Positions 9,002 through 17,260 of a stretch of 64,000 nt of DNA are shown piece after piece. The translations under genes were made by a program, and so were the position numbers. The stretch is taken from assembly GCA_021848145.1 (NCBI GenBank), contig JAJZMX010000004.1, forward strand, positions 62,001-126,000, given 5' to 3'. The stretch's first letter is position 1. Each line of letters opens with the position of its first letter. The notes beneath the pieces are model-generated. The model was given only the letters and a program-made list of their open reading frames with translations, did no database searches and had not been told where the DNA came from. The DNA is from a bacterium (GTDB taxonomy: Bacteria; Patescibacteriota; Saccharimonadia; Saccharimonadales; UBA4665).

Positions 9002-11290
9002 CTACTTGGATTTTTTGCTTGCGTATCGCCGTTTTCGTTTTGTGGGCGCTTTAGCTAGCATTTCCTCCGCCTCTTCTTGGGTAATTGAGCTAGGGTCCTT
9101 CTCCTTATCAATACGGGCATTTTTTTTACCGTCTGTAATATAGGGGCCATAAGGACCATTAAGAATCTTGATACCTTTGTCTAATTCTTTAATGTTTTTC
9201 TTGGCTTCCGTTTTGAGTTTTTCTTCATATAATTCTCTTGCCTGCACTTCGCTAATCTGGTGAGGATCGTGTCCTTTAATAGAAACAGATATGCTTCCAG
9301 CCTTAATATATGGACCGAATCGGCCAATGTTGGCAAAAATTTCCTCACCATTTAAAGTCTTGCCCACTAAACGTGGCAATTTAAACATTTCTAGAGCTTC
9401 CTCTAGGGTTACGTTATCTATAGATTTTCCTTGTGGCATGGGGGCAAATTCTGGTTTTTCTTCATCTGCAGTCTCCCCTCTTTGGATCATAGGTCCGTAA
9501 CGTCCAAATCGAGCATAAATAGGTTTGCCATTTTTGGGATCATTTCCGACTAGCCTTGCCTGGGAAACCTCATGTCGGGATACTTCCTCGGTCTTCTCGA
9601 TGAGCGGATGGAAGTCCTTATAAAAATCACTTATCATCCTGTTCCATTGTCTTTTCCCCAGAGCAATTTCGTCAAAATCCTCTTCTACCCTGGCCGTGAA
9701 ATCGAAGTCTACAATTGAAGGAAAATATTTGGTCAAAAAGTCAGTTGTTACTTCTGCGATTGGCGTAGGAACAAGTTTAGCTCTATCAGCACCAACCGAT
9801 TCTTGTTCTTCTTTTGTGACAATAGAACCATTCTCTAGCGTTAACAGCTTGATGTTTCGCTCCTCTCCCTCGAGATCAGTTTTCTCTACGTATTCTCGTG
9901 ATTGAATTGTAGATATTGTTGGAGCATAAGTACTTGGCCTGCCGATTCCCAGTTCCTCTAACTTTCTAACTAGGCTTGCTTCACTGTATCTTGCTGGCGA
10001 TCGGCTAAATTGCTGGCGGGCACTCAAATCATTTAGGTTCAAGTTGTCGCCATTATTAAGTTTCGGTAGGATAATATCGTCTTTAGTGCCGCCCCATACA
10101 CGCATAAACCCGTCAAATATTAGAATCTCGCCTTTTCCAACAAACATCTCGTCCTGGTTGGAAATGGATATATTAATTTCGTTGCGTTCAGTTTGAGCTT
10201 CAGACATCTGTGAGGCGACTGCCCGTTTCCATATTAGTTCATATAACTTTTTAGTAGCGTTGTCGCCATTAACTATGGTTTTGGTTACGTCTGTAGGTCT
10301 AATTGCTTCATGAGCTTCTTGGGCGCTGGCATTCTTAGTCTGGAATTGCCGGCTCTTATGGTATTTGTCTCCATACTCCTTCTTTATAAAGTCTCCAATA
10401 TCGCTAATTGCAAGCTTAGATAACTGAGTGCTATCCGTACGCATATAGGTTATTTCTCCTGCTTCATATAACCTCTGAGCAATAGTCATTGTTTGTCGTA
10501 CACTAAACCCAAGTCTCCTAGAAGCTTCTTGTTGAAGAGTACTTGTAGTAAACGGCGCCCCGGGATTACGTCTGCTTGGCTTAGTATTAATACTGCTAAC
10601 ACTAAATTTGGCCTGGGCTGTTCGTTCTAGCCAGTTAGAAGTAGTATCTATATCAGATAAAGTTGAATTTAAGGTAGCGGGTAAACTATCGCTGCCATGA
10701 GAAAATACAGCTGTAACCTTAAAACTTTCTTCTGGATTAAAAGACCTAATCTCCCTCTCTCGTTCAACTATTAGGCGTACTGCAACTGACTGCACTCGGC
10801 CAGCACTTAAACCAGTTCTCACCTTTTTCCAAAGTAAGGGGCTTAGTTCATAGCCGACCAGTCTATCGAGCACTCTTCTAGCCTGTTGGGCATCTACTAG
10901 GTGTAAATCAACTGTGCGAGGGTGCTTTATTGCTTCTTCGATTGCTGGCTTGGTGATTTCGTGGAATACAATTCGTTTGGTGTTTTTGGGATCTAAGCTT
11001 AATGCTTGTGTGAGGTGCCAGGCAATTGCTTCACCTTCTCTATCTTCATCGCTTGCAAGAAGAACATCGTTGTCTTTAGCTAATTTTTTAAGATCTCTTA
11101 CTACGTCACGCTTATCGCTGCTTACTTCGTATTTAGGTAAAAAGTCGTGTTCGATGTCAATGTTGAGACCCTTCTTGGGAAGGTCTCTAATGTGCCCAAG
11201 GCTACTTTTAACTATATAGTCTTTACCTAAGAAACGCTCTATAGTGCGCGCTTTAGCTGGGCTTTCGACGATTACGAGACTTTTCGGCAT
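9002..11290 (-). CDS. topA: DNA topoisomerase I
   Basis: A 762-residue type IA topoisomerase that relaxes negative supercoils. The TOPRIM domain opens the protein, with E9 in IVESPAK and the D81-x-D83-x-E85 metal site in SDEDREGEA. The catalytic tyrosine is Y282 in ITYMRTDST. Instead of zinc fingers the C-terminus carries three beta-rich repeats, each with a G-R/P-x-G-P-x-I core (YARFGRYGPMI, FANIGRFGPYI, ILNGPYGPYI), and ends in a Lys/Arg-rich tail. The zinc-free form is common in Actinobacteria and CPR. Confidence 0.95.
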   Translation of the reverse strand: MPKSLVIVESPAKARTIERFLGKDYIVKSSLGHIRDLPKKGLNIDIEHDFLPKYEVSSDKRDVVRDLKKLAKDNDVLLASDEDREGEAIAWHLTQALSLDPKNTKRIVFHEITKPAIEEAIKHPRTVDLHLVDAQQARRVLDRLVGYELSPLLWKKVRTGLSAGRVQSVAVRLIVEREREIRSFNPEESFKVTAVFSHGSDSLPATLNSTLSDIDTTSNWLERTAQAKFSVSSINTKPSRRNPGAPFTTSTLQQEASRRLGFSVRQTMTIAQRLYEAGEITYMRTDSTQLSKLAISDIGDFIKKEYGDKYHKSRQFQTKNASAQEAHEAIRPTDVTKTIVNGDNATKKLYELIWKRAVASQMSEAQTERNEINISISNQDEMFVGKGEILIFDGFMRVWGGTKDDIILPKLNNGDNLNLNDLSARQQFSRSPARYSEASLVRKLEELGIGRPSTYAPTISTIQSREYVEKTDLEGEERNIKLLTLENGSIVTKEEQESVGADRAKLVPTPIAEVTTDFLTKYFPSIVDFDFTARVEEDFDEIALGKRQWNRMISDFYKDFHPLIEKTEEVSRHEVSQARLVGNDPKNGKPIYARFGRYGPMIQRGETADEEKPEFAPMPQGKSIDNVTLEEALEMFKLPRLVGKTLNGEEIFANIGRFGPYIKAGSISVSIKGHDPHQISEVQARELYEEKLKTEAKKNIKELDKGIKILNGPYGPYITDGKKNARIDKEKDPSSITQEEAEEMLAKAPTKRKRRYASKKSK

Positions 11291-11377
11291 TACTCCATCT
11301 TAAGCACAATGTTTTTCTAATGCAATCAAATATAATAAAAACTTTCAGTCATGTTTTAGCCTGAACCTATTTATGGA

Positions 11378-11584
11378 CTATACACCAAAGTGGCGACCAG
11401 TTCTGTACCCAATCCAGACACCGATGAATGCTCCTACCGTCCCTAGCAATAAACTCCAGCCGCCAAGCCAATTTCCATGATCCATGACTTGGCCTATCCA
11501 TCCACCAATACTACTGAATACTATGATGGATATAGAGATTAAAAGTTTCACTAGTACATAATAACATAAGCGCAATAACGACAT
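11378..11584 (-). CDS. Small glycine-rich membrane protein
   Basis: A 68-residue protein with two hydrophobic segments (about 10-28 and 43-60). The Gly spacing in the second (GTVAFIGVWIGYRTGRHFGV-like, small residue every fourth position) suggests helix packing. No family recognised. No clear ribosome binding site precedes the first ATG, so the start is uncertain. It lies upstream of topA on the same strand. Confidence 0.5.
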   Translation of the reverse strand: MSLLRLCYYVLVKLLISISIIVFSSIGGWIGQVMDHGNWLGGWSLLLGTVGAFIGVWIGYRTGRHFGV

Positions 11585-11618
11585 AATATTGGCAAAAATG
11601 GCAGAATATTAAAAGGTA

Positions 11619-11647
11619 TTGACATAAGAACATAGTTTTGCTATTAT
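11619..11647 (+). promoter_or_regulatory. Strong promoter of the ncRNA gene
   Basis: Consensus TTGACA (11619-11624) and TATTAT (11642-11647) with an ideal 17-nt spacer. The start site should fall near 11654. No protein gene follows on this strand before the terminator at 11928. Confidence 0.85.
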
Positions 11648-11653
11648 TGCCAT

Positions 11654-11980
11654 TTGTAAGTCTTAAATAGGCTTACGCACCTTTTACCCATTCTAACTAA
11701 TGTTAGGTTGCTTTAGAGCGGGATTTTATTAAGTAGTTGTTACCCTCCACTACATGTCCCAATGTTCTAAAGCATACTAACCCCTTTAAGTAATCCCCCG
11801 ATCATGTGCGAGCCTAAATGGTTTTATTCGAGCAATCGCATAAAGACACATGTCATTATTTTTACTTACATGATGTTTCGCCCGGGTGGGCTTGAAGGGT
11901 TGTCGGGGACATTTATATGTCCCCAGGAACAGACTGACGAGCGGTGCCCACCCCCTCTCGTCGGTCTGTTTTTGTTTTAT
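11654..11980 (+). ncRNA. Unidentified structured non-coding RNA (~325 nt)
   Basis: The region between a near-perfect promoter and a strong Rho-independent terminator holds no protein gene but many nested helices. They are 656-663/669-676; 693-697/702-706; a nested set 711-717/766-772, 720-723/757-760, 733-737/749-753; 803-811 with 836-840 and 847-852; and 905-912/917-924 (GGGGACAT/ATGTCCCC). GGTGGGC at about 11885-11891 is complementary to GCCCACC in the terminator loop, a possible pseudoknot. It lacks the tRNA-like end of tmRNA, the RNase P core and the SRP domain IV motif, so no known family is assigned. Confidence 0.7.
11928..11979 (+). terminator. Rho-independent terminator of the ncRNA
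   Basis: A 14-bp stem (11928-11941 with 11957-11970, one G-U pair) with a 15-nt loop is followed by TTTGTTTTAT. It ends at the 3' edge of the converging pth gene. The minus strand has no T-run, so it acts only for the plus-strand RNA. Confidence 0.85.
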
Positions 11981-12618
11981 ACGATAAAGGTTCTTGTGTC
12001 TGACATTAAACTTTTTGCATATATAAATTCACTTAAAATTGCTGAGCTTTCGCGTTTCAGGTTGTCCATTTGTTTCCGTTCGTCTTCACTAAATTTTTGA
12101 AGTACAAAGTCCGCACTGTCTATCTGGGCTGGTTTTTTAGGACCAATACCTATACGCATTCGTCCGTATTCTTCACCTATTTTTGAAGAAATTGACTTGA
12201 CTCCATTGTGGCCAGCACTTCCGCCCCCATATCTGGTGCGTATATTGCCAAATTCCACATCCAAGTCATCGTGGATAACAACAACATGCTCTGTTACGGC
12301 TTTATAGTAATTGATTACTAGGCTTACTGCTTCTCCGCTTAAGTTCATATAAGTTGTTGGTTTTATGGCTATTACTTGACTATCCCCAATGCGTCCAGAT
12401 GAGACGAGGCATTTGAGGTCGATTTTCCCGACCCAGCCGCTCATCTCCTCATAACTTTCGACAAAATGATCAATGCATTCAAAGCCAATATTGTGTCGAG
12501 TAAGTCTATACTTAGGCTCAGGATTACCAAGTCCTACGATAATTATGTTCGTGTTTTGGCCAACAGTGAAATAGTTAACGGGCAGCGATACTTGTGGCCG
12601 CCTTTGGAGCCATGCCAT
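11977..12618 (-). CDS. pth: Peptidyl-tRNA hydrolase
   Basis: A 213-residue Pth that recycles peptidyl-tRNA. Conserved elements are VGLGNPEPKY, the catalytic His in LTRHNIGFECID, KPTTYMNLSGEAV, VIHDDLDVEFG and GGGSAGHNGVKSI. The first ~22 residues precede the usual start of the fold; an AAGGAG site 8 nt before the ATG supports this extended start, which overlaps the end of der. Last gene of a minus-strand run. Confidence 0.93.
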   Translation of the reverse strand: MAWLQRRPQVSLPVNYFTVGQNTNIIIVGLGNPEPKYRLTRHNIGFECIDHFVESYEEMSGWVGKIDLKCLVSSGRIGDSQVIAIKPTTYMNLSGEAVSLVINYYKAVTEHVVVIHDDLDVEFGNIRTRYGGGSAGHNGVKSISSKIGEEYGRMRIGIGPKKPAQIDSADFVLQKFSEDERKQMDNLKRESSAILSEFIYAKSLMSDTRTFIV

Positions 12619-13985
12619 TATTCTTTCTCCTTGGATTTAGTGGGTTTTTCCCCGTGACGATGAGCTTCATGCTTTTCGATAAACCAAAGCTGTATTGGAT
12701 TTCCGAAGAAACCGAATTCTTCTCTTAATCCTCGCTCAAGATAGCGCTTGTAGCTCCAATGAAGATATTTGGTTTGACTCCCGAATATTTTAAACGCAGG
12801 AATCGGGTTATCTGTTTCTTGGACTATGTAATTTAGCTTTGGTGAACGGTTTTTAAGCCCTGCTGGCGGGTGTTCTAAGACCGCTTTTCCTAGCCAACTA
12901 TTGAGCTTGCTAGTGGGTATATTAATGTCTCTTTCCTGCTTTATCTTTAAGGCTAGCTCAAATAACTTAACTACATTCTGGCCGCTAATCGAAGAAGTTA
13001 CGACCAAAGGTGCCCAAGATACAAATTCGTACGCTTGGGATATTGAAGCAATGAAGTGGTCATAATCAAAATTCTCATAAGAACTCAAAGTGTCCCATTT
13101 GCTTACCACTAAGGCCAGGCCTCGGCCTGCATCTTTAATCATTCCTGCTATCTTTTGGTCCTGGTCGACGTCAGGTTCCTGAGCATCAATTAATAAAAAA
13201 CATATGTCAGCTTCTTCTATAGCTGCAAGCGAACGGATTACGCTGAACTGTTCGATGCCACGTTCCACTTTTCCTGGACGCCTAATACCTGCGGTATCCA
13301 AAAATTCAATTTCTTTGTTCTTGAATTTAATGATCGCTCTGTTAACATCCCTGGTTGTTCCAGCTTGAGCGGCAACCAAAGCCTGCTGTTTATTAAGTAA
13401 TATATTAAAGAGGCTTGATTTACCTACGTTAGGACGCCCAAGTAATGCTACCTTGAGCCTTTCAGATTCTGCTCTTATAGGCACCTTATCTATTTTCGTA
13501 GATATAGCCTCTAAAAGCTCAAAAATACCTTTTGATTGAGTAACACTTGTAGCATTTATGTCTTTAATTCCCAGCCGTGTAAATTCGTACGCAGTTTCTG
13601 GACTAGCTTTGTCTATTTTATTAACAACTAAAATGACAGGTTTCTTACTTCTTAGGGCTAGCTTAGAAACCTGGCGGTCGTTATCACTAATTGGTGCGTT
13701 TGCTTCAACTACCACAAGGATTATATCCGCGCTTTCATTTGCCTGAGCAATCTGCTCCTGTATTGATTGTTCGAATTCGTCCTCAGGGTCTTTAACGCCG
13801 GCAGTATCAACTATCCAAAACTGCTGTCCTCTAAAACTTGCCTTCGCTGTTATGCTGTCTCTTGTAGTGCCTGCCTCTCGTGCAACAATAGTTTCGCGTC
13901 TTTCTAAGATGGCGTTAAAAAGGCTAGATTTTCCAACATTTGCCCGACCAACAATAGCAACAATAGGTAGTTTAATATTTGCCAT
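12618..13985 (-). CDS. der: Ribosome-assembly GTPase Der (EngA)
   Basis: A 455-residue protein with two tandem GTPase domains and a C-terminal KH-like domain, the layout unique to Der, needed for 50S maturation. First domain: GRANVGKSSLFN, DTAG, NKID. Second domain, from about 175: GRPNVGKSSLFN, DTAG, SKWD. The C-terminal KH-like part ends in a basic tail. It shares one base with pth and lies 7 nt after the pseudouridine synthase gene. Confidence 0.95.
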   Translation of the reverse strand: MANIKLPIVAIVGRANVGKSSLFNAILERRETIVAREAGTTRDSITAKASFRGQQFWIVDTAGVKDPEDEFEQSIQEQIAQANESADIILVVVEANAPISDNDRQVSKLALRSKKPVILVVNKIDKASPETAYEFTRLGIKDINATSVTQSKGIFELLEAISTKIDKVPIRAESERLKVALLGRPNVGKSSLFNILLNKQQALVAAQAGTTRDVNRAIIKFKNKEIEFLDTAGIRRPGKVERGIEQFSVIRSLAAIEEADICFLLIDAQEPDVDQDQKIAGMIKDAGRGLALVVSKWDTLSSYENFDYDHFIASISQAYEFVSWAPLVVTSSISGQNVVKLFELALKIKQERDINIPTSKLNSWLGKAVLEHPPAGLKNRSPKLNYIVQETDNPIPAFKIFGSQTKYLHWSYKRYLERGLREEFGFFGNPIQLWFIEKHEAHRHGEKPTKSKEKE

Positions 13986-13992
13986 ATTTACT

Positions 13993-14694
13993 TCATTGTA
14001 TCTTATATAGTTTTTCTATTTTAGTAATTTCTTCTAAAGTTGCTTCCTTGGTCTCTCCAGGCTTAAGCTTTCCCAGGGGAAAAGGGCCAATTTTTACTCT
14101 TGTAAGTTCAATGACCCTATAACCTTCTTTAGCGAAGGTACGTCTAATTTGTCGGTTTCGGCCTTCGTGCATTATTACAGTCAAAGACTTTCGGTCTGGT
14201 GAAAAATCTTGAAGTATTAATTTGCTATAACCGTCTTCAAGTTTAATTCCAGACATTATGGCTTTTTCTGATCCATGGGTTAAGGCCAAATTAAGTGTTA
14301 TCTTGTAAATCTTATGTACTTTCTTGCCAGGGTGCATTAAGGACTGGGCTAGTTTACCGTCATTTGTCAGCAATAGTAGCCCTGATGAGTTTTTGTCTAA
14401 TCTGCCCACCGGCTGTAGTTTGTTATATTTTGTTGGTAGTAAGTCATATATCGTAGGCGTTCCTTGGCCCCTCCTACTAACGACACAACCTATTGGCTTG
14501 TTGAATAGAATTAATGTAGCTTTGTCAGGGAGATTTAGTGTCTTACCGTCAAGCTTAATTATGCTTTCTGAAGTTACCTCATCACCTAATTTAGCCGTCT
14601 TGAGCCCAATTGTTACCCTGGCTTGATCTATTAAGTTATCTGCCTTACGTCTACTTATGCCAGTTGATCTGGCCACAAAAGCGTTTATTCTCAT
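13993..14694 (-). CDS. RluB/RsuA-type pseudouridine synthase
   Basis: A 233-residue enzyme converting uridine to pseudouridine in rRNA. An N-terminal S4 RNA-binding domain (MRINAFVARSTGISRRKADN) is followed by the RsuA/RluB/E/F catalytic domain, with the catalytic Asp in VGRLDKNSSGLLLLTNDG and the HEGRNRQIRR motif near 175. Which rRNA site is modified cannot be read from the sequence. Transcribed with der and pth. Confidence 0.9.
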   Translation of the reverse strand: MRINAFVARSTGISRRKADNLIDQARVTIGLKTAKLGDEVTSESIIKLDGKTLNLPDKATLILFNKPIGCVVSRRGQGTPTIYDLLPTKYNKLQPVGRLDKNSSGLLLLTNDGKLAQSLMHPGKKVHKIYKITLNLALTHGSEKAIMSGIKLEDGYSKLILQDFSPDRKSLTVIMHEGRNRQIRRTFAKEGYRVIELTRVKIGPFPLGKLKPGETKEATLEEITKIEKLYKIQ

Positions 14695-14709
14695 TAAAGA
14701 ATTATATGC

Positions 14710-15897
14710 CTAAATAGCAATGCTGTTCGGATCGTTGGGGTCAAACGGCTTTTGTTCGGAATTTGCCTTTAGGTTTGACATCTGTGATTCTTGTAGTTGT
14801 TCTTTTGCCATTAGATTATCCAGGCTCTCTGGCTTAGCCATGTCTCCTAGGGGCTGGATTACTTTCTTGCCACTAATAGACACAGGAGAATTGGCGTCAT
14901 TAGGTTGAGTATTTACAGCATCAGCAGTAGGCGTAGTTGGAGTTATTGTTTGTTGCGTTTCAGGTACTGCTGGAGCAGGACTAGCAATTGCTTCATTATT
15001 GACTAAATTATTAACGGCATTATTTAAAGTTTGCTCATTATCTACTTGATCTCGATTTAGTTGTGACTGCGTTTGTTCTTGAGTATTAGGACTAGCTTCT
15101 TCATCTTTTGTGTCTGACTTTAGGAAATCTCCAACTTTATTGCTTGTTTCTTCGTTTGGTTGGTCTGTTGTTTGAGTGAGTTGACCGTTTGCATCAATAG
15201 AAATATTCATTGAGGAATCATTTGTTGTGTTACTCATTGGTACTGGCTGGATCATGCTTGCCGCTGCACTATTAGTATTGGTGCTGTTTTCCGTTCTAGC
15301 CTGAGAATCACTTGGAGTTACGGGGTCTGGTGTAACTACCGCTGGTTCACTAGAAGTTGTAGGTGCTGGTGCCGGTTCGGGAACAGCTACTGAAGGTGCT
15401 GCCGGATCAGAACTGGGATCTGGCGCAGGGGTTGATGTTACTGCAGGTGTAGCCTGAGAATCACTTGGAGTTACGGGGTTGTCTGTAGGCGTGACCACGT
15501 TTTGGCTTGGAGCTGCTTCTTCAGTGGTGCGGTCACCAAGAAGTTCATGAGATACTTTTACTATATCTTCAAGGGTTACTTGGGATTTTACCAAATAGCG
15601 GTCGGCTCCTAACCTATTGGCTCGGCTTTGGTCTTCTGTCTGTCCCAAGGCAGTTAGCATAATAACTTTTGTATTGCCCAGCTCAGGTGTGTTACGCAAA
15701 ATGTCTAACATTTCGAAGCCACTAATTTTTGGCATCATCACGTCGGAAATTATTAAGTCAGGTTTCTCTGATTTTGCTACTACTAAGGCTTCTTCTCCAT
15801 CCTTTGCAGAAACTATAGTGTAACCTTCGGCCTGAAGACGGGCCTCATAAATTTCTCTCAAGTTATTGTCATCTTCTACGAGGAGTATTTTTGGCAC
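14710..15897 (-). CDS. Response regulator with long disordered Pro/Ser/Thr-rich tail
   Basis: The first ~120 of 395 residues form a receiver domain: acidic pair in LLVEDDNNL, phosphoacceptor Asp in PDLIISDVMMPK, Thr in VIMLTALG, and Lys in YLVKSQ. No DNA-binding or enzymatic output domain follows. The remaining ~270 residues are low-complexity (Pro, Ser, Thr, Gln, Asn) and contain the repeated phrase VTPSDSQA twice. The start is GTG with AAGGA upstream. Two histidine kinases lie directly upstream on the same strand and are the likely partners. Output may be through protein-protein contacts. Confidence 0.8.
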   Translation of the reverse strand: MPKILLVEDDNNLREIYEARLQAEGYTIVSAKDGEEALVVAKSEKPDLIISDVMMPKISGFEMLDILRNTPELGNTKVIMLTALGQTEDQSRANRLGADRYLVKSQVTLEDIVKVSHELLGDRTTEEAAPSQNVVTPTDNPVTPSDSQATPAVTSTPAPDPSSDPAAPSVAVPEPAPAPTTSSEPAVVTPDPVTPSDSQARTENSTNTNSAAASMIQPVPMSNTTNDSSMNISIDANGQLTQTTDQPNEETSNKVGDFLKSDTKDEEASPNTQEQTQSQLNRDQVDNEQTLNNAVNNLVNNEAIASPAPAVPETQQTITPTTPTADAVNTQPNDANSPVSISGKKVIQPLGDMAKPESLDNLMAKEQLQESQMSNLKANSEQKPFDPNDPNSIAI

Positions 15898-15926
15898 TAT
15901 AGATTCCTTATGGCTTATGCTTTTAT

Positions 15927-17210
15927 TTATTGTATCACGGGAGTGGTTAATGAGTTAATAGGATTCATGGCTGTCTCAGCAGATTCCCTTTGCTTCTGAG
16001 CTTGAGCTTGTTCAGTACTCAATCGCGGCAGATTAATGAAGAAGGTCGAACCCTTGCCCATCTCACTCTCAACCCATATTCGTCCTTGGTAAAGCTCAAC
16101 TATCTTACGGCATATATATAGACCAAGACCGGTTCCACCGATTGTGCGAGTGGCTGAGCTATCGACACGGTAAAACTTCTGGAATAAGTGAGGTATATCT
16201 TCTGCGGGGATGCCAACGCCAGTATCCTTTATATATATTTGCGCAATATGGTCATCTCCGGTTATACCTATGGTTATTTTTCCTTGATCAGTGTACTTAA
16301 CGGCGTTATCAAAGAGATTAGTAACCACTTCACGCATACGGTCAGGGTCAACTAGAACATAAAACAGGGGCCGTATTATTTTTTGACCAGCGACATTCTT
16401 ACCGCCTGTAGCGTCTATTGTTTGGGAATTTCCGAGGCTTGAAAATTCAAGTGCTAATCCCTTCTTGTCTGCGGCAAACCTAAGGTCATTACATATTTTC
16501 TCGACATAATCACCTAGTTCTACTAGTGCGGGGTGTGAATTTAGGCGCCCATCTTCGGCTTTCGCTGAAGTTAGAAGGTCCTGGAACAGTTTTCCGAGGT
16601 GTTGGGTTGACTCGTGAGCTTTATCCAGGTACTGCCGAGCGCGACTGTCAATTGTGCTGACCTTGTCGTTTAGAGCCAGAGCCAAATATCCCTCAATTGC
16701 AGCAACTGGGGTGCGCATTTCATGGCTAGCCGTGCTGATGAATTCCGCCCTTTGCTTTTCCTCTTGTCTTTCCTGGGTCACGTCCCTAAATATTGCTACT
16801 GCGCCTGAAAATTGCTTATTGGAATCAAGCAGCGGCGATACACTAATTGATAAGGGTATTTGTTTGCCGCTTTTTGTAACTAAAAATGCTTTATTATCCC
16901 TTATGGTTTCGTTAGATGCTGTAAATATTCTTGTGAGTGGATCCTGTTCGGGAGTATACGGTTCCCCTTTTTCATCTGAGAGTCTCATTATAGATTTGTA
17001 GTTTAACTTTCGTGCCTCTGATTCAGGCCAACCTGTAATGTTTGCGGCACCAGGGTTGAAGAGTTCTATTATTCCGTTCTTATCTATAAGCATTACACCA
17101 TCTTCGATTGCATTTAGAATAATACTGGATTTCTGGCGCTCATCCCTCAAACTGTTCTCGAGGTTGCCGCCAGCTGCTCCATTAACCTTACTGTGCCCAT
17201 GACCAAACAT
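15927..17210 (-). CDS. Soluble PAS histidine kinase
   Basis: A 427-residue kinase without a membrane span. A PAS domain (about 30-145) is followed by HisKA with the phospho-His in FISTASHEMRTPVAA, and a HATPase_c domain with N box NLFDNAVKYT, G1 DTGVGIP, F box LFQKFYR and G2 GGTGLGLYICRKI. It is closely related to the membrane kinase encoded just upstream (same H box and ATP-site wording), which suggests tandem duplication. It probably feeds the receiver protein at 14710-15897. Confidence 0.9.
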   Translation of the reverse strand: MFGHGHSKVNGAAGGNLENSLRDERQKSSIILNAIEDGVMLIDKNGIIELFNPGAANITGWPESEARKLNYKSIMRLSDEKGEPYTPEQDPLTRIFTASNETIRDNKAFLVTKSGKQIPLSISVSPLLDSNKQFSGAVAIFRDVTQERQEEKQRAEFISTASHEMRTPVAAIEGYLALALNDKVSTIDSRARQYLDKAHESTQHLGKLFQDLLTSAKAEDGRLNSHPALVELGDYVEKICNDLRFAADKKGLALEFSSLGNSQTIDATGGKNVAGQKIIRPLFYVLVDPDRMREVVTNLFDNAVKYTDQGKITIGITGDDHIAQIYIKDTGVGIPAEDIPHLFQKFYRVDSSATRTIGGTGLGLYICRKIVELYQGRIWVESEMGKGSTFFINLPRLSTEQAQAQKQRESAETAMNPINSLTTPVIQ

Positions 17211-17260
17211 TTATCTAATGACCATTTGTGTTATTTAAGCTTAATTACTATTATCCCCAC

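Noticed and set aside
11654-11980. tmRNA, RNase P RNA, SRP RNA or 6S RNA
   Set aside because: No tRNA-like 3' end or Ala acceptor, no GAAAGTCC/ACAGAA RNase P core, no SRP domain IV GGAAGCAGC-type motif, and too long with too many separate helices for 6S. Identity left open.
11804-12100. Plus-strand protein of 98 residues
   Set aside because: It covers the helices and terminator of the non-coding RNA and the end of pth, with no ribosome binding site.
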